In this document: piece by piece, positions 8,859 through 18,103 of the stretch
Numbering within the stretch: the first letter of the stretch is position 1
How the letters are laid out: every line of letters begins with the position of its first letter
Assembly: GCA_002400905.2 (NCBI GenBank)
Contig: NVRQ02000161.1
Span: forward strand, 1-45,431
Direction of reading: 5' to 3'
Length of the DNA stretch: 45,431 bases
DNA from: Gammaproteobacteria bacterium
GTDB lineage: Bacteria > Pseudomonadota > Gammaproteobacteria > GCA-2400775
Made by a program: the position numbers and the translations under genes
Notes under the pieces: model-generated
What the model was told of the DNA's origin: nothing
Seen by the model: only the letters and a program-made list of their open reading frames with translations
Database searches by the model: none

Positions 8859-10227
8859 CCCGCACAATCACCGTTGGCAGAAATATTTAGCTTCTCGTCG
8901 CCTATGCGCGCAAGAGCGAGAGCCATTTATCGTTGAAGGTAAATTGATACGAATGGTTGGGTTAACGCTAGAAGCTGTTGGTTGCCAGGCTCCAGTGGGT
9001 GGTCGTTGTATTATTCAAAGCGCCGCGAATCAACATATCGAGGCGGAAGTAGTCGGTTTTTCTGGTGATCGTACCTATCTCATGCCCACGGGAGATATTC
9101 GCGGTTTATTGCCTAACTCACGTGTTATTCCAACAGGTCAAATTTATGATGCTGCGGTGGGTGATGATATGTTGGGACGAGTCATTAGTGGTGTTGGTAA
9201 GCCGCTGGATGGACGTGGGCCAATTAATTCCTCCCACCGCGTACCATTAACGGGAGTTGCAAAAAACCCATTAGAGCGTCAGCCAATTCGTGATGTGCTC
9301 GATGTGGGTGTTAGAGCGATTAATGGGTTATTGACAGTGGGTCGCGGCCAACGATTGGGTTTATTTGCCGGCAGTGGTGTGGGTAAAAGTGTATTGCTCG
9401 GCATGATGACGCGTTATACCAATGCCGATGTGATTGTTGTTGCCTTAGTTGGTGAGCGTGGTAGAGAAGTAAAAGAATTTGTTGATGACACGCTAGGCAA
9501 AGAAGGGTTGGCGCGTTCTATTGTCGTGGCAACCCCCGCTGATGATCCGCCATTATTGCGTATGCACGGAGCGATGTTGGCCACGAGTATTGCTGAGCAT
9601 TACCGTGACCAAGGTAAACATGTCTTATTGTTAATGGATTCACTAACACGTTTTGCTCAGGCACAACGTGAGATTGCATTAGCCATTGGTGAGCCACCCG
9701 CAACGAAAGGGTACCCACCTTCTGCCTTTGCAAAGCTACCTGCCTTGGTGGAGCGGGCAGGCAATGGTGGCATTAAGGGCGGATCAATTACCGGCCTCTA
9801 TACGGTACTGGCTGAAGGTGATGATCAACAAGACCCGATTGTTGATGCTGCGCGAGCTATTCTCGATGGACATATTGTCTTGTCACGAAAAATGGCGGAT
9901 AGCGGTTGTTATCCGGCAATTGATGTTGAAGCCTCAATTAGCCGCACTAAAAAACAAATAACGACTGATAAGCACCAATCTGTGGCGCGACATTTTCGTG
10001 ATCTCTATTCAACTTATCAGCAAAATCGTGATTTGATCAGTGTTGGTGCTTATACCGCTGGTGCAGACCCTCATCTTGACCAGGCGGTATCAGCATACCC
10101 AAATTTAGTTAACTACTTAAAACAAGATATCAATCATCACGTCAGTTTTGAGGATAGTGTGAACCAGCTAAATGGTTTATTCGTCAATCACGCTCAGACT
10201 GACTCAGTGCAAGGAGGCCAGGTATGA
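8842..10227 (+). CDS. fliI: FliI, flagellar export ATPase
   Basis: A 461-residue F1-beta-like ATPase. Walker A is GSGVGKS ([15 protein letters not shown]), Walker B is [11 protein letters not shown], and the FliI/YscN signature ([23 protein letters not shown] region) is intact. It powers or assists substrate unfolding for type III flagellar export. The open frame extends 60 bases upstream, but the ATG at 8842, overlapping the fliH end by 17 bases and preceded by GGTGAGCG, gives a family-typical length. Confidence 0.96.
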   Translation: MQTATNPHNHRWQKYLASRRLCAQEREPFIVEGKLIRMVGLTLEAVGCQAPVGGRCIIQSAANQHIEAEVVGFSGDRTYLMPTGDIRGLLPNSRVIPTGQIYDAAVGDDMLGRVISGVGKPLDGRGPINSSHRVPLTGVAKNPLERQPIRDVLDVGVRAINGLLTVGRGQRLGLFAGSGVGKSVLLGMMTRYTNADVIVVALVGERGREVKEFVDDTLGKEGLARSIVVATPADDPPLLRMHGAMLATSIAEHYRDQGKHVLLLMDSLTRFAQAQREIALAIGEPPATKGYPPSAFAKLPALVERAGNGGIKGGSITGLYTVLAEGDDQQDPIVDAARAILDGHIVLSRKMADSGCYPAIDVEASISRTKKQITTDKHQSVARHFRDLYSTYQQNRDLISVGAYTAGADPHLDQAVSAYPNLVNYLKQDINHHVSFEDSVNQLNGLFVNHAQTDSVQGGQV

Positions 10228-10676
10228 CGCGATCCCAACGTTTGCGTCCGGTTGCTACCATGAAGCAAAAGGCGCAGTTAAATTCGGCTCGCATTCTTAG
10301 TGAGAGTTTTAATGAATTAAAGGTTCAAAAAGAACGCTTGGCTGAGCTGACGCATTATCGAGATGACTATTTGAATAAGTTTCGACAACTCTCGCAGACG
10401 GGTGCCGCTATTGAGCGTATTCGTCACTATCAAGAGTTTATTGCACGACTTGATCAATCTATCGATATACAAACACAGAGTGTCATCGACGTTAAGCGGA
10501 AAATTGAGTTGAAGAAGGTTGATTGGAAGCAAGCACGTGCGCGTTCAGATGCTTTTGACAAAGTTGTTGAGCGCTACCACGATGAAGAAAATCAGCTTAA
10601 TGAGAAAAGAAACCAAAAAGAGAATGATGATAGGGCACAGCATAAAGGTGGACACGGTACAGATTTACATCATTAA
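10224..10676 (+). CDS. fliJ: FliJ, export chaperone
   Basis: A 150-residue, almost wholly helical, charged protein (coiled coil about 25-130), as expected for FliJ, which sits in the centre of the FliI ring and links to FlhA. The start overlaps the fliI stop in ATGA and follows AGGAGG. The C-terminal tail ([16 protein letters not shown]) is unusually histidine-rich. Last gene of the fliE-J group; fliK follows its own sigma-54 promoter. Confidence 0.9.
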   Translation: MTRSQRLRPVATMKQKAQLNSARILSESFNELKVQKERLAELTHYRDDYLNKFRQLSQTGAAIERIRHYQEFIARLDQSIDIQTQSVIDVKRKIELKKVDWKQARARSDAFDKVVERYHDEENQLNEKRNQKENDDRAQHKGGHGTDLHH

Positions 10677-10725
10677 CGTGCACTGTTGCTGATTTATCGT
10701 TTGAGTTTCAATCACGCTGACTCTA

Positions 10726-10741
10726 TGGCATGTAACTTGCC
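10726..10741 (+). promoter_or_regulatory. Sigma-54 promoter for fliK
   Basis: TGGCATGTAACTTGCC fits the -24/-12 consensus with the correct ten-base gap between GG and GC. It lies about 40 bases ahead of the fliK start in the 90-base fliJ-fliK gap. Confidence 0.8.
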
Positions 10742-10782
10742 ATTTCCTGTTCAGGAACATTGATCAGGTGATGGGAGAGACC

Positions 10783-12132
10783 ATGTCGGTACAATCAAGT
10801 TTAAATATCGCTGGCGTAGTGACAAACACTAAGGCAAGCATCAACAATGATTTGCCATCAAATGCGAATAAATTAGATGAAGGAAATCAGTTATTTAGCG
10901 GAATTTTAAATAGTGTAAGTGATGAGAACCCTCAATCATTATCTACACCAAGCAACGGTCCATTGGAAGAAGCAGGTGAATTGGTTGGTCCAGAGTTGGT
11001 TGATGTTGGCACAAACACCTTCGCCTCTGCGGCAAATCTTGATGAGCTAGAGGGCAGGCTATTGCCGTTGTTGCCTGGTGCGATATCCAATGTATTGCTT
11101 GATACTCAAAATGATCAAACTGGATTAGCAACGAATGCTACGACATTGGCAAACTCTCCATTATCAGGTTCTAATGTGGTTCTAGAGCAGCTGCGAGGCT
11201 TGCTAGCCGATGCCACCAACTCAGTAGGTGAGTCGAAAGAAGTAACGGAATTGCGTGGGCAATTGAGCTCATTGCTTGATGCAAAACAGTCCAACATAAG
11301 CGGTGCTGTGGACCAAGCATTACGTAATCCTATATTAAGTGAGCTGTCGCAGGCTAGTTTACGTCAAGAAGTGAATGCCTCGCTGGGTAATGCGCGCGGT
11401 GCATTCAACGATTTTTTTGATCGAATTGAAAGAGCGCGTAGTAGTGATTTTTTTGATCTAAACCAATCATTCTTTGATACAGCACAGAAAAAATCCACTG
11501 GTCTCGATGAGATACTAGCAACACTGACAAAAACGGCTCCATCTAGTGCAGTTGATAACACTAGCGCAAATATAAACCCTATTCTCGCTCAAATTAACAG
11601 CCTAGTGAGTGGTAACGTAGCCATCACACAGCCATTATTGGGTGCAGTAGCGGATACTGCTTCATTACTACCAAGTAATCCTACACAAACTCAGGTTGCA
11701 GCACCCTTAAATAGTTCCCAGTGGTCGGAAGAGCTGGGTCAACGTGTGCGCTGGCTAGTGGGCCAAAATATTGGTTCGGCGCAAATACGCCTTAATCCTG
11801 CTGAGCTAGGTCCTGTTGAATTACGTGTAAATGTTTCGGGTGATCAAGTTAGCGTCGCCTTTAATTCACAATTCGGTGTGGTGCGTGAAGCACTTGAAGC
11901 GGCATTACCAAAATTGCGTGAAATGCTAGAAAGCCAGGGTTTAAACCTTGCTGATGCTGATATTAACCAAGGTGATACCGCAGAAAGGCAAAGTGGGAGC
12001 GAAGCTAATACCGCCGGTAATGATGGATCGACCCTGGATGATTCAATAGAAAAAAGTGGGTTGTTGGCGAGTAATGCGGGTGGCGGTATTGTTGAACTGA
12101 GCTCATCTAATTTTGTGGATCAATTCGTGTAG
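10783..12132 (+). CDS. fliK: FliK, hook-length control protein
   Basis: A 449-residue, Ser/Asn/Leu-rich protein with low-complexity N-terminal two thirds and the conserved flg_hook domain near the C terminus (about 320-395; IRLNPAELGPVELRVNVSG and a following amphipathic helix LPKLREMLESQGLNL). FliK measures hook length and triggers the FlhB substrate switch. GGGAGAG at 10774-10780 sits three bases before the ATG at 10783. In-frame GTG 10768 and ATG 10771 are less well placed. Confidence 0.9.
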   Translation: MSVQSSLNIAGVVTNTKASINNDLPSNANKLDEGNQLFSGILNSVSDENPQSLSTPSNGPLEEAGELVGPELVDVGTNTFASAANLDELEGRLLPLLPGAISNVLLDTQNDQTGLATNATTLANSPLSGSNVVLEQLRGLLADATNSVGESKEVTELRGQLSSLLDAKQSNISGAVDQALRNPILSELSQASLRQEVNASLGNARGAFNDFFDRIERARSSDFFDLNQSFFDTAQKKSTGLDEILATLTKTAPSSAVDNTSANINPILAQINSLVSGNVAITQPLLGAVADTASLLPSNPTQTQVAAPLNSSQWSEELGQRVRWLVGQNIGSAQIRLNPAELGPVELRVNVSGDQVSVAFNSQFGVVREALEAALPKLREMLESQGLNLADADINQGDTAERQSGSEANTAGNDGSTLDDSIEKSGLLASNAGGGIVELSSSNFVDQFV

Positions 12133-12134
12133 TT

Positions 12135-12225
12135 AAGAGCATCTCTATTCATTACTTACGGCCTCTGCGTGATCCTCTGCTCGTCTGTCAGCCAGAGACC
12201 ATAAGCAATGAATAGAGATGCTCTT
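12135..12225. repeat. Inverted repeat downstream of fliK
   Basis: AAGAGCATCTCTATTCATTAC is perfectly inverted (GCAATGAATAGAGATGCTCTT apart from one base) at about 12205-12225 around a 50-base interior. It begins two bases after the fliK stop. Probably a MITE-like element; it would also act as a strong RNA hairpin. Confidence 0.7.
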
Positions 12226-12251
12226 TAGTCGAGCTATTTATTAGTGTTAAT

Positions 12252-12282
12252 AAAAGGGCGCTTGCGTCCTTTTATTTCGTTT
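12252..12282 (+). terminator. Rho-independent terminator after fliK
   Basis: AAAAGGGCGC/GCGTCCTTTT forms a ten-pair stem (12252-12273) with a tiny loop, followed by ATTTCGTTTT. The A-run on the other side makes it potentially bidirectional. It separates fliK from the next sigma-54 promoter at 12519. The remaining stretch to 12518 shows no gene I can support. Confidence 0.65.
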
Positions 12283-12518
12283 TGGCGTCGCGAAGTTTTA
12301 GTGTGGCTAAAATAAATAGTTTGCAACTTATTGCACGTGATCAGCAGTAACCATTCTCCTGGAATGATGTTCGGATCATGCATAGCAACAGTCAATCCAC
12401 CGTCGCTCCATAAACTCATCCTTAGTAAGTACTGTCAATAAGCCGACTCCGCTGGCGTTCAGTTTTCAATCAGGACCATAACTCACTGTTAAATAACAGA
12501 TTATTTGCCCCGTCTCCG

Positions 12519-12534
12519 TGGCATAGCTTTTGCT
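12519..12534 (+). promoter_or_regulatory. Sigma-54 promoter for fliL operon
   Basis: TGGCATAGCTTTTGCT matches the -24/-12 consensus with exact spacing, 42 bases before the fliL ATG. It would drive the fliLMNOPQR-flhB group. Confidence 0.82.
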
Positions 12535-12575
12535 AAAGCAGTGTCGTACGTATTTATTTGTAAAAGGACACTGAC

Positions 12576-13109
12576 ATGGCGGATGAGCAAGAGAACAAGG
12601 ACGAAGGCAAGAAAAAGGGCGGCGGTATGAAAGTCATGTTGATCGTATTGGTATTGCTGATTGTTGTTGGCGGCAGTGTTGGTGGCGGTCTTTACTTTGG
12701 CGGTTTCTTCGGATCAGGTGATGAAGAGCATGCTGAGGATGGGCATAAAAAAGAAAAAGTGGTGATGGCTAAAATGCCTGCTATTTATGTTGCACTTGAC
12801 CCAGCTTTCGTTGTGAATTTTTCGGATCCAGATGCTAAAGCGCGGTTTCTTCAAATCAATGCATCCGTTTTAACGCGAGACCCATTAGTTGAAGCAGATA
12901 TCACGACGCATATTACGGCGATTCGCAGCAAGTTAAGTCTGTTGTTTAGTACCCAGAAGGAAGCTGAACTAAGGACTGTAGCTGGCCAAGAAAAACTTGC
13001 TGTTGATGCCTTAGCGGTGGTGAGCAAAATCATCTCCGTGGAAACGGGCAAGGCAATAGAAGACGCAGGTGTTGAAGAGTTTCTGGTTACCGGCATGGTA
13101 ATGCAATAA
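12576..13109 (+). CDS. fliL: FliL, basal-body associated membrane protein
   Basis: A 177-residue single-pass protein. A lysine-rich cytoplasmic N terminus (1-17) is followed by a TM helix about 18-40 (VMLIVLVLLIVVGGSVGGGL) and a periplasmic domain with the FliL core (FVVNFSDPDAKARFLQINAS). FliL surrounds and supports the stator units. Start follows AAAAGGACAC. First gene of the operon read from the sigma-54 promoter at 12519. A 36-base gap separates it from fliM. Confidence 0.94.
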   Translation: MADEQENKDEGKKKGGGMKVMLIVLVLLIVVGGSVGGGLYFGGFFGSGDEEHAEDGHKKEKVVMAKMPAIYVALDPAFVVNFSDPDAKARFLQINASVLTRDPLVEADITTHITAIRSKLSLLFSTQKEAELRTVAGQEKLAVDALAVVSKIISVETGKAIEDAGVEEFLVTGMVMQ

Positions 13110-13145
13110 AACAACCCGCTATAAAACAACAGAGCATATAAAAAA

Positions 13146-14153
13146 GTGGATGATTTACTCTCACAAGACGAAATTGATGCCTTATTAAATGGCGTAGATG
13201 GTGGTGACGTTGATACCGATAACGATGTTGCCGATGACGGATCAGCCAAAGGCTATGACTTTAATAGTCAAGACCGAATTGTTCGTGGGCGTATGCCCAC
13301 ATTGGAAATGATTAACGAGCGGTTTGCACGAAACTTCCGTTTAAGTTTGTTCAATATATTACGTCGCAGTGCTGAGATCGCCGTCAGTGGTGTGCAAATG
13401 CTCAAATTCTCAGAGTATATGCACACCCTATTCGTGCCGACTAGCCTTAACATGACGCGTGTAAGTCCACTTAAAGGGACTGCTTTGATTGTATTCGACC
13501 CAAAGTTGGTTTTTACCGTAGTGGATAACTTTTTTGGTGGCGATGGTCGTTGGCACGCGAAGATTGAAGGACGTGAATTTACAGCTACTGAGTTACGTGT
13601 GCTCAGCATTCTTTTACAAGAAGCGTATAAAAATATTATGGAGGCATGGGGCCCCGTCATGCCGATTAATCTTGAGTTTATAAATCATGAAGTCAATCCA
13701 CAATTTGCCAATATTGTTAGCCCGTCAGAGATTGTAGTGGTCTCAATATTTCATATCGAGCTGGAGGGTGGTGGTGGCGATTTTCACATTACGATGCCTT
13801 ATTCAATGCTTGAACCTATTAGAGAACTGCTTGATGCAGGGATTCAAAGCGATAGTGATGATAAAGATGAGCGTTGGCAACATTCTTTACGTCACGAGCT
13901 ATTAGATGCGCCCGTTGAGCTAATTACGAAGCTATCAGAGTTTGATATTAGCTTGCGAAAGGTTATGAATTTTAAAGAAGGTGATGTTATTCCAATAGAC
14001 GCACCACAAGAAGTGACCGCAACAATTGAAAATATTCCAGTTCTTCGAGGAAGCTATGGCTGGTCTGATGGCAATAATGCCATTCAGGTTAGAGAGAAAA
14101 TGATGACTTCCCCGAAAATGATGACTGTAATCTCAGGAGAACAACATGGCTGA
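13146..14153 (+). CDS. fliM: FliM, motor switch protein
   Basis: A 335-residue C-ring protein. The extreme N terminus (MDDLLSQDEIDALLNG) is the conserved CheY-P binding peptide, which fixes the GTG at 13146 as start even though no strong ribosome-binding site is visible. The middle domain has the expected GGxG-like region and the C-terminal part a SpoA fold (DAPVELITKLSEFDISLRKV). Overlaps fliN by eight bases. Confidence 0.96.
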   Translation: MDDLLSQDEIDALLNGVDGGDVDTDNDVADDGSAKGYDFNSQDRIVRGRMPTLEMINERFARNFRLSLFNILRRSAEIAVSGVQMLKFSEYMHTLFVPTSLNMTRVSPLKGTALIVFDPKLVFTVVDNFFGGDGRWHAKIEGREFTATELRVLSILLQEAYKNIMEAWGPVMPINLEFINHEVNPQFANIVSPSEIVVVSIFHIELEGGGGDFHITMPYSMLEPIRELLDAGIQSDSDDKDERWQHSLRHELLDAPVELITKLSEFDISLRKVMNFKEGDVIPIDAPQEVTATIENIPVLRGSYGWSDGNNAIQVREKMMTSPKMMTVISGEQHG

Positions 14154-14643
14154 TCCAGTCGACGGCGAAGACATTAGTCAAGATGATGTTGACAGTCTGA
14201 TGGGTGATGGTGCTGCTGCTGCACAAACTGTCGATGCTGCGGGAGGAGACTCCGATGCCGATGCGATGGATGCATGGGGCGCCGCCCTTGAAGAACAAGC
14301 AGAAGTAGAAGGAAGCAACGTGGTTCCAGCAGAGCCGGTTGCTTTCGATAATTTAAATTCTAGCAACACCGGTTTTTCAGGCGAAGTTAATTTGGACATG
14401 GTGCTTGATATTCCGGTCACTATGGCAATGGAGCTGGGCCGAACCCAGATTAGTATTCGCAACTTGTTGCAGTTGAATCAAGGCTCTGTTGTAGAACTTG
14501 ATCGCATGGCCGGAGAGCCAATGGATGTCCGTGTCAACGGTACATTGATTGCGCGAGGTGAGGTAGTTGTGGTGAATGAAAAGTTTGGTATTCGCTTAAC
14601 GGATGTGATTAGTGCTGCCGAACGAATTAAAAACTTAAAATAA
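14146..14643 (+). CDS. fliN: FliN, motor switch protein
   Basis: A 165-residue protein with the C-terminal SpoA domain (about 85-160; LDMVLDIPVTMAMELGRTQISIRNLL, VNGTLIARGEVVVVNEKFGIRLTDVIS). It is longer than a minimal FliN because of an acidic, alanine-rich N-terminal tail whose start (EDISQDDVDSLMGDG) resembles the CheY-binding peptide of FliM. FliN forms the base of the C ring and also docks FliH. ATG lies in the end of fliM with AGGAG upstream. Confidence 0.94.
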   Translation: MADPVDGEDISQDDVDSLMGDGAAAAQTVDAAGGDSDADAMDAWGAALEEQAEVEGSNVVPAEPVAFDNLNSSNTGFSGEVNLDMVLDIPVTMAMELGRTQISIRNLLQLNQGSVVELDRMAGEPMDVRVNGTLIARGEVVVVNEKFGIRLTDVISAAERIKNLK

Positions 14644-14678
14644 TTACTTAACCTCTATAAGGCAATAGGCAAGCAACT

Positions 14679-15134
14679 ATGTCTAGAATAATAACAATAA
14701 TGAAAAGTTTTCTAGCAATGGTGGTTATGTTTCTGTCATCAAACGTTATTGCAAATGAAGATTCGTTAACACAATCGACGTCAATAAGTAGTAATGAGCC
14801 CTTTGCGATAGCTAATATTATGCAAATGCTGGCGGGGCTCGCATTTGTTGTTATTTTGATTTTGCTCCTGGGATGGTTTTACAAGCGTTTCGGTACCCCT
14901 GGCACTACTAATAATAGTAGTTTCCGCATAATTTCTGGATTATCGCTGGGCCAGCGTGAGCGTGTTGTCATGTTACAGGTTGGTGAACATCAAGTGCTGC
15001 TAGGAGTGGCCCCTGGCCGCGTTGAAAAAATTCATGTCTTTACTGAGCCGGCAATCAAAGAAGCGTCACCTTCTGCTGGTGGCAGTTTTTCAGCTAGTTT
15101 AGCTAAAGTGATTAAACAAAGAGGTCAAGGCTAA
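14679..15134 (+). CDS. fliO: FliO, flagellar export gate assembly protein
   Basis: A 151-residue membrane protein: N-terminal hydrophobic signal-like segment (1-25, ending near IANED), then a TM helix about 45-67 (IMQMLAGLAFVVILILLLGWFYKRF) and a small cytoplasmic domain (FRIISGLSLGQRERVVMLQVGEHQVLLGVAPGRVEKIH), the FliO signature. It helps assemble FliP. Stop codon overlaps the fliP start by one base (TAATG). Confidence 0.92.
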   Translation: MSRIITIMKSFLAMVVMFLSSNVIANEDSLTQSTSISSNEPFAIANIMQMLAGLAFVVILILLLGWFYKRFGTPGTTNNSSFRIISGLSLGQRERVVMLQVGEHQVLLGVAPGRVEKIHVFTEPAIKEASPSAGGSFSASLAKVIKQRGQG

Positions 15135-15871
15135 TGCGTACCTTGGTAGCGCTCTTGTTAGTTTTATTTCCTTTTGTGTCGTCAGTTGCTGCGCCAGGAC
15201 TTGACGCTATTTCGGTGACTACCGCAGCAAACGGAGACGAAACTTACTCTGTATCACTGCAAATATTATTATTAATGACGCTGCTGAGCTTATTGCCAGC
15301 TGCGCTATTAATGATGACCTCATTTACTCGAATTATTATCGTTCTTGCCTTACTTCGAACAGCCATGGGTACCGCGCAAACGCCAACGACTCAGGTGTTG
15401 ATTGGCGTTGCATTGTTCCTGACGTTTTTCATTATGGCGCCGGTTTTTGAGCAAGTGTATGACGATGCGGTAACACCTTATTTAGCCGAAGAGATGTCTG
15501 TGCCGGATGCTTTACAAGCAGCAAGCAAGCCGTTTCGTAATTTCATGATGGAGCAAGTGCGCGATAGTGATTTACAGCTTTTTTCAGATTTATCAGGCAA
15601 TCAAGAATTTGATTCGCTTGATGATATACCGATGTCACTATTAATGCCCGCGTTTGTCACAAGTGAAATAAAAACAGGATTTCAAATAGGCTTTCTTGTT
15701 TTTATTCCATTTTTGGTGATCGACCTTGTTGTGGCAAGTGCGTTGATGTCGATGGGCATGGTGTTTTTATCGCCAATCATTATTTCGTTGCCATTTAAGA
15801 TTATGTTGTTTGTCCTTGTCGATGGCTGGGTGCTTTTGGTTGGCACGTTGGCATCGAGTTTCTACGTATAA
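15134..15871 (+). CDS. fliP: FliP, export gate component
   Basis: A 245-residue polytopic protein with an N-terminal signal peptide (about 1-20) and four TM helices. The family blocks are visible: LLMMTSFTRIIIVLALLRTAMG and, after the periplasmic loop, LLMPAFVTSEIKTGFQIGF. FliP forms the core of the FliPQR gate with FliQ and FliR. Directly follows fliO and precedes fliQ by 11 bases. Confidence 0.97.
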   Translation: MRTLVALLLVLFPFVSSVAAPGLDAISVTTAANGDETYSVSLQILLLMTLLSLLPAALLMMTSFTRIIIVLALLRTAMGTAQTPTTQVLIGVALFLTFFIMAPVFEQVYDDAVTPYLAEEMSVPDALQAASKPFRNFMMEQVRDSDLQLFSDLSGNQEFDSLDDIPMSLLMPAFVTSEIKTGFQIGFLVFIPFLVIDLVVASALMSMGMVFLSPIIISLPFKIMLFVLVDGWVLLVGTLASSFYV

Positions 15872-15882
15872 CGGTATAACGA

Positions 15883-16152
15883 ATGACACCCGAGACAATT
15901 TTAGACATAGGTAGTAGCGCAATTCAGTTAACTATTTTATTGAGTAGTGTCTTACTAATACCTGCATTGATTGTTGGTTTGATGGTCAGTGTGTTTCAAG
16001 CAGCAACGCAAGTCAATGAGATGACGTTGACATTTGTCCCAAAACTGTTCGTTATTTTTGGGTTATTAGTGGTGCTGGGGCCATGGATATTGTTTCAAAT
16101 CACTAATTTTACACGCAACCTAATTTTGGAAATACCTAGCCTGATAGGGTGA
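15883..16152 (+). CDS. fliQ: FliQ, export gate component
   Basis: An 89-residue protein with two TM helices and the FliQ core (ALIVGLMVSVFQAATQVNEMTLTFVPKL). The start ATG 15883 gives the standard MTPETILDIG-type N terminus. Part of the helical FliP5Q4R1 export gate. Confidence 0.97.
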   Translation: MTPETILDIGSSAIQLTILLSSVLLIPALIVGLMVSVFQAATQVNEMTLTFVPKLFVIFGLLVVLGPWILFQITNFTRNLILEIPSLIG

Positions 16153-16165
16153 GTTGCAAATAGGC

Positions 16166-16951
16166 ATGAACTTTAGCGACGAACAAATTATGTTATGGAT
16201 AGGTTCATTTCTATGGCCACTTATTCGAATTGGCGCAATGTTAAGCATTGCTCCGTTGGTTAGCCAAAGGAATATATCAGTTAGGGTCCGCGGTGCACTG
16301 GCTATTCTTTTAGCTATTGCTATTAGTCCAACGGTTACGGCTGATGCCGCAATTGATCCGTTTGGTCTTGATACATGGTTGGTCGTTACTCATCAAATTA
16401 TTATCGGTTTAGCGATGGGTTTGATCTTGCGTTTTGTGTTTTCATCTTTAGAGGTGGCAGGGCATTTAATTGGGATATTGACGGGTTTAGGTTTTGCTCA
16501 GTTTATTGATCCCGGTAGCGGTGTACCTACTCCAGCCGTGGGTCGTTTGTATACAGTGATTGGTTCATTGTTATTTTTGTCGCTGAACGGACATATTGTA
16601 TTGATATTGCTTGTTGCTAAGAGTTTTGAGGTGATGCCAGTTTCACTTGTCGGTCTTAGTACAGATAGTGTATGGCAGCTTCTAGAATGGGCTGCGGTAA
16701 TGTTTACCGGCGGCGTAATTATCGCATTGCCCGCAGTAGCAGCATTGTTGCTTGTTAATGTGGGCTTTGGGGTGATGACGCGTGCGGCGCCACAATTTAA
16801 TATCTTTAGTGTTGGTTTTGCCATCACAATTTCTTTAGGATTTATTGTCGTTATGTTCTCTTTACCCTATACAGGAGAGCAATTTGTTAATTTACTGGAA
16901 GCCGGTTTTGAACAAATAGATCAGCTGGAACTGTCAAGTGGGGCACCCTAG
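16166..16951 (+). CDS. fliR: FliR, export gate component
   Basis: A polytopic membrane protein of 261 residues with six or so TM helices; N terminus MNFSDEQIMLWIGSFLWPL matches the family. I use the ATG at 16166; a TTG at 16154 in the same frame would add four residues. Block LTGLGFAQFIDPGSG is the FliR signature. Its stop overlaps the GTG of flhB by one base. Confidence 0.93.
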   Translation: MNFSDEQIMLWIGSFLWPLIRIGAMLSIAPLVSQRNISVRVRGALAILLAIAISPTVTADAAIDPFGLDTWLVVTHQIIIGLAMGLILRFVFSSLEVAGHLIGILTGLGFAQFIDPGSGVPTPAVGRLYTVIGSLLFLSLNGHIVLILLVAKSFEVMPVSLVGLSTDSVWQLLEWAAVMFTGGVIIALPAVAALLLVNVGFGVMTRAAPQFNIFSVGFAITISLGFIVVMFSLPYTGEQFVNLLEAGFEQIDQLELSSGAP

Positions 16952-18075
16952 TGGCAGAGGAGACAGGCCAGGAAAAAACCGAAGAAGCGACCCCGAAAAA
17001 ACAAAACGAGGCTGCCAAAAAAGGTCAGGTTCCTCGTTCACGGGAGCTAACAACTGTAGCGATGTTGCTGGGCGCGGCAAGTTGTCTTTTGATTATGGGC
17101 AGTTATATTACTGAAACGATATCATCAATATTGATCGGTGGCTGGAATATTCCTCGAGCCTATGCTTTTGACACTATCATGATGACAGAAACATTATATG
17201 ACCAAGTGCAGAGTGGGCTCGTGATGTTGGTTCCTCTGTTTGCTGTAATGGTTGTGATTGCAATTTTGTCTTCTGTCGCAATAGGCGGGATTGGTGTGAG
17301 TTTGGAAGCGCTTCAATTTAAAGCAGAGAAGATGAGCCCCTTAAAAGGTTTGAAGCGCATGTTCGGTGTTCAAGCTCTGATGGAAATGGTTAAAGCGATT
17401 GCCAAAGCATCGTTAGTAGGTTCTGTGTTGGTTTTTCTGCTTTGGCACAATGCTGATTGGATTGTTGGTTTAGCTAATAGAGGTGTCGCGGGTGGATTAG
17501 GCGTAGCGATTGATTTTGTCTTATGGAGCTTTATATTTCTTGCGGCGAGTTTGCTCGTGGTTGTATCGATCGACGTCCCATTTCAGATGTGGAACCATGC
17601 CAAGCAATTGAAGATGACGTTGCAAGAAGTCAAAGATGAAAACAAAGATACCATGGGTAACCCGGAAATGAAGAACCGCTTGCGCCAGCTGCAGATGGAG
17701 GCTTCGAATCAAAGAATGATGTCAGCGGTACCGGACGCGGATGTTATCGTAACCAACCCAACTCATTTTGCCGTTGCCTTACGTTATGACCAAGACAATA
17801 TGGGTTCACCTATTGTCGTAGCAAAAGGTGCAGACCTTATTGCTATGTATATACGCAGGATTGGTGATGCGCATAACATTACGCGTATAGAAGCGCCACC
17901 ATTAGCTCGTTCGCTATTTTATAGTACTGAAATTGATCAACCCATACCGCGTGGACTCTATATGGCCGTTGCACAGCTGTTGGCCTATGTTTATCAATTG
18001 AAACAGAACCCAAGAAACAGGAAAAAAATGGTTCTGCCTGATTTCCCTATTCCAGAAGAACATAAGCGTGACTAA
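16951..18075 (+). CDS. flhB: FlhB, export specificity switch
   Basis: A 374-residue protein with four N-terminal TM helices and a cytoplasmic domain bearing the self-cleavage site N269-P270-T271-H272 (VTNPTHFAVALRYD). After cleavage FlhB and FliK switch export from rod/hook to filament. GTG start at 16951 gives the typical AEETGQEKTEEATPKK N terminus. A small paralogue of its C-terminal part is encoded at 34187-34480. Confidence 0.97.
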   Translation: MAEETGQEKTEEATPKKQNEAAKKGQVPRSRELTTVAMLLGAASCLLIMGSYITETISSILIGGWNIPRAYAFDTIMMTETLYDQVQSGLVMLVPLFAVMVVIAILSSVAIGGIGVSLEALQFKAEKMSPLKGLKRMFGVQALMEMVKAIAKASLVGSVLVFLLWHNADWIVGLANRGVAGGLGVAIDFVLWSFIFLAASLLVVVSIDVPFQMWNHAKQLKMTLQEVKDENKDTMGNPEMKNRLRQLQMEASNQRMMSAVPDADVIVTNPTHFAVALRYDQDNMGSPIVVAKGADLIAMYIRRIGDAHNITRIEAPPLARSLFYSTEIDQPIPRGLYMAVAQLLAYVYQLKQNPRNRKKMVLPDFPIPEEHKRD

Positions 18076-18103
18076 TCAAAAACTATAATTTGAGAATAAC
18101 ACT

